A stretch of DNA of 64,000 bases from Caprella mutica (lineage: Eukaryota; Arthropoda; Malacostraca; Amphipoda; Caprellidae). The notes beneath the pieces are model-generated. The model had not been told where the DNA came from. It ran no database searches and saw only the letters and a program-made list of their open reading frames with translations. The stretch covers positions 1-64,000 of the forward strand of contig CANNZV010001031.1 in assembly GCA_947561585.1 (NCBI GenBank), in the 5' to 3' direction. Positions within the stretch are counted from its first letter, which is position 1, and each line of letters begins with the position of its first letter. Of the stretch, positions 35,572 through 49,800 are shown piece by piece. The position numbers and the translations under genes were made by a program.

Positions 35572-35949
35572 CCCAAGCAGCACAAGTTAATGGGGCTCAT
35601 GTGGGCACTTGCTTGACAAATCATATTGGAACTGTGTGGTTTTTGCAAAATGGGCCAACATGGTGACAGCATGAACTGTTATGTTGAAACCATCTTGGCC
35701 CAATATGTTGCCAATATGATAATCAAGTTTCAGCCATATAATGTTGATACGCTCTACATTAATCAGGTTGGGCCAATATGACAATTTAATGGGATGGATT
35801 CGCCACATTGAACCAACCTTCTCCCAAGGTAACATTCCATGAGAATGGAAAACCACATTATCCCCATGTAATTTCTAGGCTACTTTTCAGTCTGCCATCT
35901 CTTACCCATCTAGTGCCCATGTTGGCGCAATGTGTCCTGGTTGCTTGGG
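35572..35949. mobile_element. MITE-like element with CCCAAGCA ends
   Basis: A 378-bp element. The left end is CCCAAGCAGCACAAG, then GGCTCATGTGGGCACT. The right-end complement is CCCAAGCAACCAGGACA, then GCCAACATGGGCACT. The ends align over about 38 bp. The interior has several GGGCCAATATG-type words in both orientations. It has no real coding capacity, and the 89-codon minus frame across it is incidental. Superfamily not determined. Confidence 0.72.
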
Positions 35950-36532
35950 GATCAAGGTTACATTATTCATGTTTAATACACGTCGTGCAAAAATGGACAC
36001 CAAATAAATAAATAGATACACAACGATTAAAGGAGAGACTAGTGTACTTTCCTGTTAAAAATAACGGGCTTTCAACAGTATTTATATTTGTGTAACTTAG
36101 CCCGTTATAAGTGTACTTTCTCGTCAAAATAAAAACATAAGAATTAAATTATCAATTCAATATATTCCTGTGCGTATAATGGTTGCAATTTCTTATTAAT
36201 AATCTATACTAGTAATACCAATCGAATTTTTATTTATTACTGAAATAAATTACCATTAATTTACCTCAATATATTCAAGCAATCAGCATTTATGATATTG
36301 CTCACCATATATAAATTTATGTATTAAACATATATAAATTATAATATTTTTTAGGAAGCGGACAACATATAAATAAAGAAACACACGACGGCTATTATTA
36401 GGATAGATAACGTATATTGTTTTTCTATTTCGAATATCACAGGTTTAATATTTGTTCGTGGTGAAATAATTCCAAACATTAGCGCAAACAGTTTAATATC
36501 TTTAAAATTATTAAACCTGTGAATAAAGTTTG
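35950..36532. other. AT-rich spacer
   Basis: No gene recognised. It contains the inverted and direct repeat cluster at 36041-36120. Confidence 0.5.
36041..36120. repeat. Inverted repeat framed by direct repeats
   Basis: A perfect 10-bp inverted pair, ATAACGGGCT (36061-36070) and AGCCCGTTAT (36099-36108), lies between two direct copies of AGTGTACTTTC (36041 and 36110). Confidence 0.8.
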
Positions 36533-36603
36533 ATGCAAAGTTTAGTCTTGAGGATTGTAGGACTTCTACCTCTAAACTTCTACCTCTAAGCTAAACTTTG
36601 CAT
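36533..36603. repeat. 13-bp perfect inverted repeat
   Basis: ATGCAAAGTTTAG (36533-36545) and its exact complement (36591-36603). The loop contains CTACCTCTAAAC twice in slightly different form, which is the inverted form of the TTAGAGGTTAG word in the adjacent 17-bp array. Confidence 0.85.
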
Positions 36604-36650
36604 GCAATTAACTCATCAAAGAGGTTTAGAAGTGAAGCCTGAGGTTAAAC

Positions 36651-37185
36651 CTTAGATGTTAAAACATCTTAGAGGTTAGAACATCTTAGAGGTTAGAACA
36701 TCTTAGAGGTTAGAACATTTAGAGGTTAGAACATCTTAGAGGTTAGAACATCTTAGAGGTTAGAACATCTTAGAGGTTAGAACATCTTAGAGGTTAGAAC
36801 ATCTTAGAGGTTAGAACATCTTAGAGGTTAGAACATCTTAGAGGTTAGAACATCTTAGAGGTTAGAACATCTTAGAGGTTAGAACATTTAGAGGTTAGAA
36901 CATCTTAGAGGTTAGAACATCTTAGAGGTTAGAACATCTTAGAGGTTAGAACATCTTAGAGGTTAGAACATCTTAGAGGTTAGAACATCTTAGAGGTTAG
37001 AACATCTTAGAGGTTAGAACATCTTAGAGGTTAGAACATCTTAGAGGTTAGAACATCTTAGAGGTTAGAACATTTTAGAGGTTAGAACATCTTAGAGGTT
37101 AGAACATCTTAGAGGTTAGAACATATTAGATGTTAGAAATCTTAGAGGTTAGAACATCTTAGAGGTTAGAACATCTTAGAGTTTT
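36651..37185 (+). repeat. 17-bp minisatellite
   Basis: About 31 copies of CATCTTAGAGGTTAGAA, very uniform. Two units have lost 2 bp (ACATTTAGAGG near 36716 and 36885), and a few point variants cluster near the right end (ACATATTAGATG near 37120). Confidence 0.96.
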
Positions 37186-37254
37186 AGAAGTTAATAAAAT
37201 ATACTTTTAATGGTAAACCAAATATTTTTATTGCTTTATTTAACGAGGCTAATG

Positions 37255-37745
37255 TTCCTTATCATTTTGCTGCAAACCGCATCGAATTTGGTAGCGTAAT
37301 TTTGATTTTATATGCTTTTAAAGATTTTTAAAATCAAAACTCTACAAAACCTACTTTACTTCCGACTTACTAATTTAAGAAATTTTCAGCCTGAAGAAAA
37401 AGAATGTACACCATTTGTTTTGATGGACAACTAGGTATTAGGTTTAATAAATCCATTTAATATTCGTTTAAAGGTATAAAATTGAATGAACTTATAATAG
37501 AAACGTTTATTTACTTTAGGAAACAATTAATATCTAAAATAATTTAAATAAAGGCCGTAAACGCATGGTTTGTTTAATAAATTCAAATTTGTAATCAAAA
37601 CAAAGAGTGTACAATCTTCTTCTTGAGCATCAGATTATAGTGATTCGCTCAATTGTTGCTCACAGAGTATTAAAAAACTTTAAAAACAAATTATAAAATA
37701 TATACTGAACCGAATTGTATGCGGTTTGCAGAATAATGATCCTAG
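37255..37745. mobile_element. MITE-like inverted-repeat element
   Basis: About 490 bp. The left arm has TTATCATTTTGCTGCAAACC then GCATCGAATTTGG. The right arm complement has ATCATTATTCTGCAAACC then GCATACAATTCGG. The shared core CTGCAAACCGCAT is exact. Interior AT-rich and non-coding. It directly follows the 17-bp array. Confidence 0.68.
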
Positions 37746-39034
37746 ACCTTAGTTCTATAATATTATGTTATAAACTTATTTTTGTCCTGAGCCTGGAGAG
37801 GACATTTAAAAGGAAAAATTATTCATTAATTTATTTTACTTAAATAAAATAAATCCTTTTTCTTTACTAAATTATTTACTGTTTAAACTTAAGATCAAAT
37901 GGACTTAATTGTATCCTAATTAACTTTAATTTCTTTAATTTCCTTACAGAGGTTTTCCCTCTAGACCATTGAATAAGTGAAAACCTCTGACTAACTTCAC
38001 TGGCAACACTGAATGCCTTCATGCTATATTAAAGATATTAATATATAATGGTGAAACTTTCCTTCAGTTTCTCTAATTCGTTTGGATTTAATTAGTAATA
38101 ACTGTTTAATTCTACTTTGAGTGTTCAGTATTTGAAATAACTATATTATCATTATTTTGAAGACCGATTAACCACTTGCCAACAATTTGTTTGTTAAAAA
38201 CGTTTCCTTTTCAGACTAATTTTCTATTTTGGTTAAATATAGCATTTCTAATGCTGTTATGAAAACAGTTTGAAATTTTTTCTCCCCATTTTTGTGGTTA
38301 ATTTTTTATTTTGAAAATAGCTTTGTCATTAAACGAGTCTTCCTATAACTTTGTCTTCCTAAAAACCATATTTGCTTATATGGTTTATATCTACCATAAT
38401 GGCTTACAAAGACTTAAAATAGACAAGTACATACGTTTGTTTTTGGTTTTTGAAAATAAAGTTTTAGTCGAGAATACTCGTCGACGACTGAAAAAAAAAC
38501 ATTTTCTGAAAACGTGTATACACGTTTCTGCCAGGGAAGTGGGTAATTAATCAAAAAAATATCGATAATGTATTCTTGCTGAGAAATCATCGTTGCCTGA
38601 ATCATTTCTACTAATTATCAACATCATTCTTTATTATTTTAAAGATATGAGATACATATAATAAAAAAAAAGTAATATTTGGAAAATATCTTTTTGTCCA
38701 CTTTATAATACTGAGATGGAACATTAAAAAATTTAGCCGTATTTAACAAAGTTTAACTACTTTTATGAGTTTAACTATTATTTAAGATTAAGTATACTAA
38801 ATATATTACTTTTTTAAGGCTGATATTATTATTCAATTTAAACAATACAGAATGAAAAAATATTTTTAGTAATTAATCAATTACTATTTGCTTCTTGTAT
38901 TTAATTTAAAAACAATTACCTAAGCATTACACATTTCTCCTAATCAGGTACAAAAGCTAACCTTTCACTAAATAGACAGCACACCATTAACATTTGCTTG
39001 AATGTCCTTTGACGCAACTTATTAAACTGAACCA
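37746..39034. other. Single-copy AT-rich DNA, no gene found
   Basis: AT-rich spacer leading to the large 25-bp array. Two small opposite-strand frames at 38311-38605 look incidental. A perfect hairpin lies at 37947-37989. Confidence 0.55.
37947..37989. repeat. 11-bp perfect hairpin
   Basis: CAGAGGTTTTC (37947-37957) and its exact complement GAAAACCTCTG (37979-37989), with a 21-nt loop. Confidence 0.8.
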
Positions 39035-39409
39035 CCTACAGTGTCTACAGGCTTCATCATCTACAGTGTCTACAGGCCTCATCATCTACAGTGTCTACAG
39101 GCCTCATCATCTACAGTGTCTATAGGCCTCATCATCTACAGTGTCTATAGGCCTCATCATCTACAGTGTCTATAGGCCTCATCATCTACAGTGTCTATAG
39201 GCCTCATCATCTACAGTGTCTATAGGCCTCATCATCTACAGTGTCTATAGGCCTCATCATCTACAGTGTCTATAGGCCTCATCATCTACAGTGTCTATAG
39301 GCCTCATCATCTACAGTGTCTACAGGCCTCATCATCTACAGTGTCTATAGGCCTCATCATCTACAGAGTCTACAGGACTCATCATCTACAGTGTCTATAG
39401 GCCTCATCA

Positions 39410-41940
39410 TCTACAGTGTCTACAGGCCTCATCATCTACAGTGTCTATAGGCCTCATCATCTACAGTGTCTATAGGCCTCATCATCTACAGTGTCTATAG
39501 GCCTCATCATCTACAGTGTCTATAGGCCTCATCATCTACAGTGTCTATAGGCCTCATCATCTACAGTGTCTACAGGCCTCATCATCCACAGTGTCTATAG
39601 GCCTCATCATCTACAGTGTTTACAGGCCTCATCATCTACAGTGTCTACAGGCCTCATCATCTACAGTGTCTACAGGCCTCATCATCTACAGTGTCTATAG
39701 GCCTCATCATCTACAGAGTCTACAGGACTCATCATCTACAGTGTCTATAGGCCTCATCATCTACAGTGTCTACAGGCCTCATCATCTACAGTGTCTACAG
39801 GCCTCATCATCTACAGTGTCTATAGGCCTCATCATCTACAGAGTCTACAGGACTCATCATCTACAGTGTCTATAGGCCTCATCATCTACAGTGTCTACAG
39901 GCCTCATCATCTACAGTGTCTACAGGCCTCATCATCTACAGTGTCTACAGGACTCATCATCTACAGTGTCTACAGGCCTCATCATCTACAGTGTCTACAG
40001 GCCTCACCATCTACAGTGTCTATAGGCCTCATCATCTACAGTGTCTACAGGCCTCACCATCTACAGTGTCTATAGGCCTCATCATCTACAGTGTCTACAG
40101 GACTCATCATCTACAGTGTCTACAGGACTCATCATCTACAGTGTCTATAGGCCTCATCATCTACAGTGTCTACAGGCCTCACCATCTACAGTGTCTATAG
40201 ACCTCATCATCTACAGTGTCTACAGGCCTCACCATCTACAGTGTCTATAGGCCTCATCATCTACAGTGTCTACAGGACTCATCATCTACAGTGTCTATAG
40301 GCCTCATCATCTACAGTGTCTACAGGCCTCATCATCTACAGTGTGTATAGGCCTCATCATCTACAGTGTCTACAGGCCTCACCATCTACAGTGTCTATAG
40401 ACCTCATCATCTACAGTGTCTACAGGCCTCACCATCTACAGTGTCTATAGGCCTCATCATCTACAGTGTCTACAGGACTCATCATCTACAGTGTCTATAG
40501 GCCTCATCATCTACAGTGTCTATAGGCCTCATCATCTACAGAGTCTACAGGACTCATCATCTACAGTGTCTATAGGCCTCATCATCTACAGAGTCTATAG
40601 GCCTCATCATCTACAGTGTCTATAGGCCTCATCATCTACAGTGTCTACAGGACTCATCATCTACAGTGTCTACAGGCCTCATCATCTACAGTGTCTATAG
40701 GCCTCATCATCTACAGTGTCTATAGGCCTCATCATCTACAGTGTCTATAGGCCTCATCATCTACAGTGTCTATAGGCCTCATCATCTACAGTGTCTATAG
40801 GCCTCATCATCTACAGTGTCTACAGGCCTCATCATCCACAGTGTCTATAGGCCTCATCATCTACAGTGTTTACAGGCCTCATCATCTACAGTGTCTACAG
40901 GCCTCATCATCTACAGTGTCTACAGGCCTCATCATCTACAGTGTCTATAGGCCTCATCATCTACAGAGTCTACAGGACTCATCATCTACAGTGTCTATAG
41001 GCCTCATCATCTACAGTGTCTACAGGCCTCATCATCTACAGTGTCTACAGGCCTCATCATCTACAGTGTCTATAGGCCTCATCATCTACAGAGTCTACAG
41101 GACTCATCATCTACAGTGTCTATAGGCCTCATCATCTACAGTGTCTACAGGCCTCATCATCTACAGTGTCTACAGGCCTCATCATCTACAGTGTCTACAG
41201 GACTCATCATCTACAGTGTCTACAGGCCTCATCATCTACAGTGTCTACAGGCCTCACCATCTACAGTGTCTATAGGCCTCATCATCTACAGTGTCTACAG
41301 GCCTCACCATCTACAGTGTCTATAGGCCTCATCATCTACAGTGTCTACAGGACTCATCATCTACAGTGTCTACAGGACTCATCATCTACAGTGTCTATAG
41401 GCCTCATCATCTACAGTGTCTACAGGCCTCACCATCTACAGTGTCTATAGACCTCATCATCTACAGTGTCTACAGGCCTCACCATCTACAGTGTCTATAG
41501 GCCTCATCATCTACAGTGTCTACAGGACTCATCATCTACAGTGTCTATAGGCCTCATCATCTACAGTGTCTACAGGCCTCATCATCTACAGTGTGTATAG
41601 GCCTCATCATCTACAGTGTCTACAGGCCTCACCATCTACAGTGTCTATAGACCTCATCATCTACAGTGTCTACAGGCCTCACCATCTACAGTGTCTATAG
41701 GCCTCATCATCTACAGTGTCTACAGGACTCATCATCTACAGTGTCTATAGGCCTCATCATCTACAGTGTCTATAGGCCTCATCATCTACAGAGTCTACAG
41801 GACTCATCATCTACAGTGTCTATAGGCCTCATCATCTACAGAGTCTATAGGCCTCATCATCTACAGTGTCTATAGGCCTCATCATCTACAGTGTCTACAG
41901 GACTCATCATCTACAGTGTCTACAGGCCTCATCATCTACA
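39410..41940 (+). repeat. 1250-bp tandem duplication in 25-bp array
   Basis: The segment from about 39410 to 40690 recurs with the same variant order 1250 bp later (50 units). Markers include ATCATCCACA at 39581 and 40831. A third, partial copy of the pattern follows about 700 bp further on (41166 and 41866). Confidence 0.9.
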
Positions 41941-42165
41941 GTGTCTACAGGCCTCACCATCTACAGTGTCTATAGGCCTCATCATCTACAGTGTCTACAG
42001 GCCTCACCATCTACAGTGTCTATAGGCCTCATCATCTACAGTGTCTACAGGACTCATCATCTACAGTGTCTACAGGACTCATCATCTACAGTGTCTATAG
42101 GCCTCATCATCTACAGTGTATACAGGCCTCACCATCTACAGTGTCTATAGACCTCATCATCTACA

Positions 42166-43825
42166 GTGTTTACAGGCCTCATCATCTACAGTGTCTACAG
42201 GCCTCATCATCTACAGTGTCTACAGGCCTCATCATCTACAGTGTCTATAGGCCTCATCATCTACAGTGTCTACAGGACTCATCATCTACAGTGTCTACAG
42301 GCTTCATCATCTACAGTGTCTAAAGGCCTCATTATCTACAGTGTCTACAGGCCTCTTCATCTACAGTGTCTTCAGGCCTCATCATCTATAGTGTCTACAG
42401 GCCTCATCATCTACAGTGTCTACAGGCCTCATCATCTACAGTGTCTACAGGCCTCATCATATACAGTGTCTACAGGCCTCATCATCTACAGTGTCTACAG
42501 GCCTCATCATCTACAGTGTGTATAGGCCTCATCATCTACAGTGTCTACAGGCCTCATCATCTACAGTGTGTATAGGCCTCATCATCTACAGTGTCTATAG
42601 GCCTCATCATCTACAGTGTCTACAGGCCTCATCATCTACAGTGTCTACAGGCCTCATCATCTACAGTGTCTACAGGCCTCATCATCTACAGTGTCTACAG
42701 GCCTCATCATCTACAGTGTCTACAGGCCTCATCATCTACAGTGTCTACAGGCCTCATCATCTACAGTGTCTACAGGCCTCATCATCTACAGTGTCTACAG
42801 GCCTCATCATCTACAGTGTCTACAGTCCTCATCATCTACAGTGTCTACAGGCCTCATCATCTACAGTGTCTACAGGCCTCATCATCTACAGTGTCTACAG
42901 GCCTCATCATCTACAGTGTCTACAGGCCTCATCATCTACAGTGTCTACAGGCCTCATCATCTACAGTGTCTACAGGCCTCATCATCTACAGTGTCTACAG
43001 GCCTCATAATCTACAGTGTCTACAGGCCTCATCATCTACAGTATCTACAGGCCTCATCATCTACAGTGTCTACAGGCCTCATCATCTACAGTGTCTACAG
43101 TCCTCATCATCTAAAGTGTCTACAGGCCTCATCATCTACAGTGTCTACAGGCCTCATCATCTACAGTGTCTACAGGCCTCATCATCTACAGTGTCTACAG
43201 GCCTCATCATCTACAGTGTCTACAGGCCTCATCATCTACAGTGTCTACAGGCCTCATCATCTACAGTGTCCACAGGCCTCATCATCCACAGTGTCTACAG
43301 GACTCATCATCTACAGTGTCTACAGGCCTCATCATCTACAGTGTCTACAGGCCTCATCATTTACAGTGTGTATAGGCCTCATCATCTAAAGTGTCTATAG
43401 GCCTCATCATCTACAGTTTATACAGGCATCACCATCTACAGTGTCTATAGACCTCATCATCTACAGTGTTTACAGGCCTCATAATCTACAGTGTCTACAG
43501 GCCTCATCATCTACAGTGTCTACAGGCCTCATCATCTACAGTGTCTATAGGCCTCATCATCTACAGTGTCTACAGGACTCATCATCTACAGTGTCTACAG
43601 GCTTCATCATCTACAGTGTCTAAAGGCCTCATTATCTACAGTGTCTACAGGCCTCTTCATCTACAGTGTCTTCAGGCCTCATCATCTATAGTGTCTACAG
43701 GCCTCATCATCTACAGTGTCTACAGGCCTCATCATCTACAGTGTCTACAGGCCTCATCATATACAGTGTCTACAGGCCTCATCATCTACAGTGTCTACAG
43801 GCCTCATCATCTACAGTGTGTATAG
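42166..43825 (+). repeat. 1300-bp duplicated block in 25-bp array
   Basis: The 360-bp pattern at 42166-42525 recurs at 43466-43825. It has the unusual TCTAAAGGCCTCATTATC, GGCCTCTTCATC, CTTCAGG and CATCTATAG variants in the same order. The offset is 1300 bp, or 52 units. Confidence 0.88.
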
Positions 43826-46800
43826 GCCTCATCATCTACAGTGTCTACAGGCCTCATCATCTACAGTATCTACAGGCCTCATCATTTACAGTGTCTACAG
43901 GCCTCATCATCTACAGTGTCTACAGGCCTCATCATCTACAGTGTCTACAGGCCTCATCATCTACAGTGTCTACAGGCCTCATCATCTACAGTGTCTACAG
44001 GCCTCATCATCTACAGTGTCTACAGGCCTCATCATCTACAGTGTCTACAGGCTTCATCATTTACAGTATCTACAGGCTTCATCATCTACAGTGTCTACAG
44101 GCCTTATCATCTACAGTGTCTACAGGCCTCATCATCTACATTATCTACAGGCTTCATCATCTACAGTATCTACAGGCCTCATCATCTACAGTATCTACAG
44201 GCCTCATCATCTACAGTGTCTACAGGCCTCATCATCTACAGTGTCTACAGGCCACATCAACTACAGTATCTACAGGCCTCATCATCTACAGTGTCTACAG
44301 GCTTCATCATCTACAGTATCTACAGGCATCATCATCCACAGTGTCTACTGGCCTCATCATCTACAGTGTCTACAGGCCTCATCATCTACAGTGTCTACAG
44401 GCCTCATCATTTACAGTGTGTATAGGCCTCATCATCTACAGTGTCTACATGCCTCATCATCTACAGTGTCTACAGTCCTCATCATCTACAGTGTCTACAG
44501 GCCTCATCATCTACAGTGTGTACAGGCCTCATCATCTACAGTGTCTACAGGCCTCATCATCTACAGTATCTACAGGCCTCATCATCAACAGTGTCTACAG
44601 GCCTCATCATCTACAGTGTCTACAGGCCTCATCAACTACAGTATCTACAGGCCTCATCATCTACAGTGTCTACAGGCTTCATCATCTACAGTATCTACAG
44701 GCTTCATCATCTACAGTGTATACAGGCCTCATCATCTACAGTATCTACAGGCCTCATCATCTACAGTGTCTACAGGCCTCATCATCTACAGTATCTACAG
44801 GCTTCATCATCTACAGTATCTACAGGCTTCATCATCTACAGTGTCTAGAGGCCTCTTCATCTACAATATCTACATGCCTCATCATCTACAGTGTCTACAG
44901 GCCTCATCATCTACAGTGTCTACAGACCTCATCATCTACAGTGTCTACATGCCTCATCATCCACAGTGTCTACAGGCCTCATCATCTACAGTGTTTACAG
45001 GCCTCATCATCTACAGTGTCTACAGGCCTCATCATCTACAGTGTCTACAGGCGTCATCATCTACAGTGTCTACAGGCCTCATCATCTACAGTGTCTACAG
45101 GCCTCATCATCTACAGTGTCTACAGGTCTCATCATCTACAGTGTCTACAGGCCTCATCATCTACAGTGTCTATAGGCCTCATCATCTACAGTGTCTACAG
45201 GACTCATCATCTACAGTGTCTACAGTCCTCATCATCTACAGTGTCTAAAGGCCTCATTATCTACAGTGTCTACAGGCCTCTTCATCTACAGTGTCTACAG
45301 GCCTCATCATCTATAGTGTCTACAGGCCTCATCATCTACAGTGTCTACAGGCCTCATCATCTACAGTGTGTATAGGCCTCATCATCTACAGTGTCTACAG
45401 GCCTCATCATCTACAGTGTCTACAGGCCTCATCATCTACAGTGTGTATAGGCCTCATCATCTACAGTGTCTACAGGCCTCATCATCTACAGTGTGTATAG
45501 GCCTCATCATCTACAGTGTCTAAAGGCCTCATCATCTACAGTGTCTACAGGCCTCATCATCTACAGTGTCTACAGGCCTCATCATCTACAGTGTCTACAT
45601 GCCTCATCATCTACAGTGTCTACAGGCCTCATCATTTACAGTGTCTACAGGCCTCATCATCTACAGTGTCTACAGGCCTCATCATCTACAGTGTCTACAG
45701 GCCTCATCATCTACAGTGTCTACAGTCCTCATCATCTAAAGTGTCTACAGGCCTCATCATCTACAGTGTCTACAGGCCTCATCATCTACAGTGTCTACAG
45801 GCCTCATCATCTACAGTGTCTACAGGCCTCATCATCTACAGTGTCTACAGGCCTCATCATCTACAGTGTCTACAGGCCTCATCATCTACAGTGTCTACAG
45901 GCCTCATAATCTTCAGTGTCTACAGGCCTCATCATCTACAGTATCTACAGGCCTCATCATCTACAGTGTCTACAGGCCTCATCATCTACAGTGTCTACAG
46001 TCCTCATCATCTAAAGTGTCTACAGGCCTCATCATCTACAGTGTCTACAGGCCTCATCATCTACAGTGTCTACAGGCCTCATCATCTACAGTGTCTACAG
46101 GCCTCATCATCCACAGTGTCTACAGGCCTCATCATCTACAGTGTCTACAGGCCTCATCATCTACAGTATCTACAGGCTTCATCATCTACAGTATCTACAG
46201 GCTTCATCATCTACAGTGTCTACAGGCCTCATCATCTACAGTGTCTACAGGCCTCATCATCTACAGTATCTTCAGGCTTCATCATCTACAGTATCTACAG
46301 GCTTCATCATCTACAGTGTCTACAGGCCTCATCATCTACAGAGTCTATAGGCCTCATCATCTACAGTGTCTACAGGCCTCACCATCTACAGTGTCTACAG
46401 GCCTCATCATCTACAGTATCTACAGGCCTCATCATCTACAGTGTCTACAGGCCTCATCATCTACAGTATCTACAGGCTTCATCATCTACAGTGTCTACAG
46501 GCCTCATCATCTACAGTGTCTACAGGCCTCATCATCTACAGTATCTTCAGGCTTCATCATCTACAGTATCTACAGGCTTCATCATCTACAGTGTCTACAG
46601 GCCTCATCATCTACAGAGTCTATAGGCCTCATCATCTACAGTGTCTACAGGCCTCACCATCTACAGTGTCTACAGGCCTCATCATCTACAGTATCTACAG
46701 GCCTCATCATCTACAGTGTCTACAGGCCTCATCATCTACAGTATCTACAGGCTTCATCATCTACAGTGTCTACAGGCCTCATCATCTACAGTGTCTACAG

Positions 46801-49800
46801 TCCTCATCATCTACAATATCTACATGCCTCATCATCTACAGTGTCTACAGGCCTCATCATCTACAGTGTCTAGAGACATCATCATCTACAGTGTCTACAT
46901 GCCTCATCATCCACAGTGTCTACAGGCCTCATCATCTAGAGTGTTTACAGGCCTCATCATCTACAGTGTCTACAGGCCTCATCATCTACAGTGTCTACAG
47001 GCGTCATCATCTACAGTGTCTACAGGCCTCATCATCTACAGTGTCTACAGGTCTCATCATCTACAGTGTCTACAGGCCACATCATCTACAGTGTCTACAG
47101 GCCTCATCATCTACAGTGTCTACAGGTCTCATCATCTACAGTGTCTACAGGTCTCATCATCTACAGTGTCTACAGGTCTCATCATCTACAGTGTCTACAG
47201 GCCTCATCATCTACAGTGTCTTCAGGCCTCATCATCTACAGTGTCTACAGGCCTCATCATCTACAGTGTCTACAGGCCTCATCATCTACAGTGTCTACAG
47301 GCCTCATCATCTACAGTGTCTACAGGCCTCATCATCTACAGTGTCTACAGGCCTCATCATCTACAGTGTGTATAGGCCTCATCATCTACAGTGTCTACAG
47401 GCCTCATCATCTACAGTGTCTACAGGCCTCATCATCTACAGTGTGTATAGGCCTCATCATCTACAGTGTCTACAGGCCTCATCATCTACAGTGTGTATAG
47501 GCCTCATCATCTACAGTGTCTATAGGCTTCATCATCTACAGTGTCTACAGGCCTCATCATCTACAGTGTCTACAGGCCTCATCATCTACAGTGTCTACAG
47601 GCCTCATCATCTACAGTGTCTACAGGCCTCATCATCTACAGTGTCTACAGGCCTCATCATCTATAGTGTCTACAGGCCTCATCATCTACAGTGTCTACAG
47701 GCCTCATCATCTACAGTGTCTACAGGCCTCATCATCTACAGTGTCTACAGGCCTCATCATCTACAGTGTCTACAGTCCTCATCATCTACAGTGTCTACAG
47801 GCCTCATCATCTACAGTGTCTACAGGCCTCATCATCTACAGTGTCTACAGGCCTCATCATCTACAGTGTCTACAGGCCTCATCATCTACAGTGTCTACAG
47901 GCCTCATCATCTACAGTGTCTACAGGCCTCATAATCTACAGTGTCTACAGGCCTCATCATCTACAGTGTCTACAGGCCTCATCATCTACAGTGTCTACAG
48001 GCCTCATCATCTACAGTGTCTACAGTCCTCATCATCTAAAGTGTCTACAGGCCTCATCATCTACAGTGTCTACAGGCCTCATCATCTACAGTGTCTACAG
48101 GCCTCATCATCTACAGTGTCTACAGGCCTCATCATCTACAGTGTCTACAGGCCTCATCATCTACAGTGTCTACAGTCCTCATCATCTACAGTGTCTACAG
48201 GCCTCATCATCTACAGTTCTACAGGCCTCATCATCAACAGTGTCTACAGGCCTCATCATCTACAGTGTCTACAGGCCTCATCATCTACAGTGTCTACAGG
48301 CTTCATCATTTACAGTGTGTATAGGCCTCATCATCAACAGTGTCTACATGCCTCATCATCTACAGTGTCTACAGTCCTCATCATCTACAGTGTCTACAGG
48401 CCTCATCATCTACAGTGTCTACAGGCCTAATCATCTACAGTGTCTACAGGCCTCATCATCTACAGTGTCTACAGGCCTCATCATCTACAGTGTCTACAGG
48501 CCTCATCATCTGCAGTGTCTACAGGCCTCATCATCTACAGTGTGTACAGGCCTCATCATCTACAGTGTCTACAGGCCTCATCATCTGCAGTGTCTACAGG
48601 CCTCATCATCTACAGTGTGTACAGGCCTCATCATCTACAGTATTTACAGGCTTCATCATCTACAGTATCTACAGGCTTCATCATCTACAGTGTCTACAGG
48701 CCTCTTCATCTACAATATCTACATGCCTCATCTTCTACAGTGTCTACAGGCCTCATCATCTACAGTGTCTACAGGCCTCATCATCTACAGTGTCTACAGA
48801 CCTCATCATCTACAGTGTCTACATGCCTCATCATCCACAGTGTTTACAGGCCTCATCATCTACAGTGTTTACAGGCCTCATCATCTACAGTGTCTACAGG
48901 CCTCATCATCTACAGTGTCTACAGGCCTCATCATCTACAGTGTCTACAGGCCTCATCATCTACAGTGTCTACAGGCGTCATCATCTACAGTGTCTACAGG
49001 CCTCATCATCTACAGTGTCTACAGGCCTCATCATCTACAGTGTCTACAGGTCTCATCACCTACAGTGTCTACAGGCCTCATCATCTACAGTGTCTACAGG
49101 CCTCATCATCTACAGTGTTTACAGGCCTCATCATCTACAGTGTCTACAGGCCTCATCATCTACAGTGTCTACAGGCCTCATAATCTACAGTGTCTACAGG
49201 CCTCATCATCTACAGTATCTACAGGCCTCATCATCTACAGTGTCTACAGGCCTCATCATCTACAGTGTCTACAGTCCTCATCATCTAAAGTGTCTACAGG
49301 CCTCATCATCTACAGTGTCTACAGGCCTCATCATCTACAGTGTCTACAGGCCTCATCATCTACAGTGTCTACAGGCCTCATCATCTACAGTGTCTACAGG
49401 CCTCATCATCTACAGTGTCTACAGGCCTCATCATCTACAGTGTCTACAGGCCTCATCATCTACAGTGTCTACAGGCCTCATCATCTACAGTGTCTACAGG
49501 CCTCATCATCTACAGTGTCTACAGGCCTCATCATTTACAGTGTGTATAGGCCTCATCATCTACAGTGTCTACATGCCTCATCATCTACAGTGTCTACAGT
49601 CCTCATCATCTACAGTGTCTACAGGCCTCATCATCTACAGTGTGTACAGGCCTCAACATCTACAGTGTCTACAGGCCTCATCATCTACAGTATCTACAGG
49701 CCTCATCATCTACAGTGTCTACAGGCCTCATCATCTACAGTGTCTACAGGCCTTATCATCTACAGTATCTACAGGCCTCATCATCTACAGTGTCTACAGG

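Noticed and set aside
35587..35856. 89-codon minus-strand frame
   Set aside because: It lies wholly inside the MITE-like element at 35572-35949 and has no recognisable domain.
36651..37185. Telomeric repeat (TTAGG or TTAGGG type)
   Set aside because: The unit is 17 bp with TTAGAGG, not a run of TTAGG, and it lies inside single-copy DNA with a MITE directly after.
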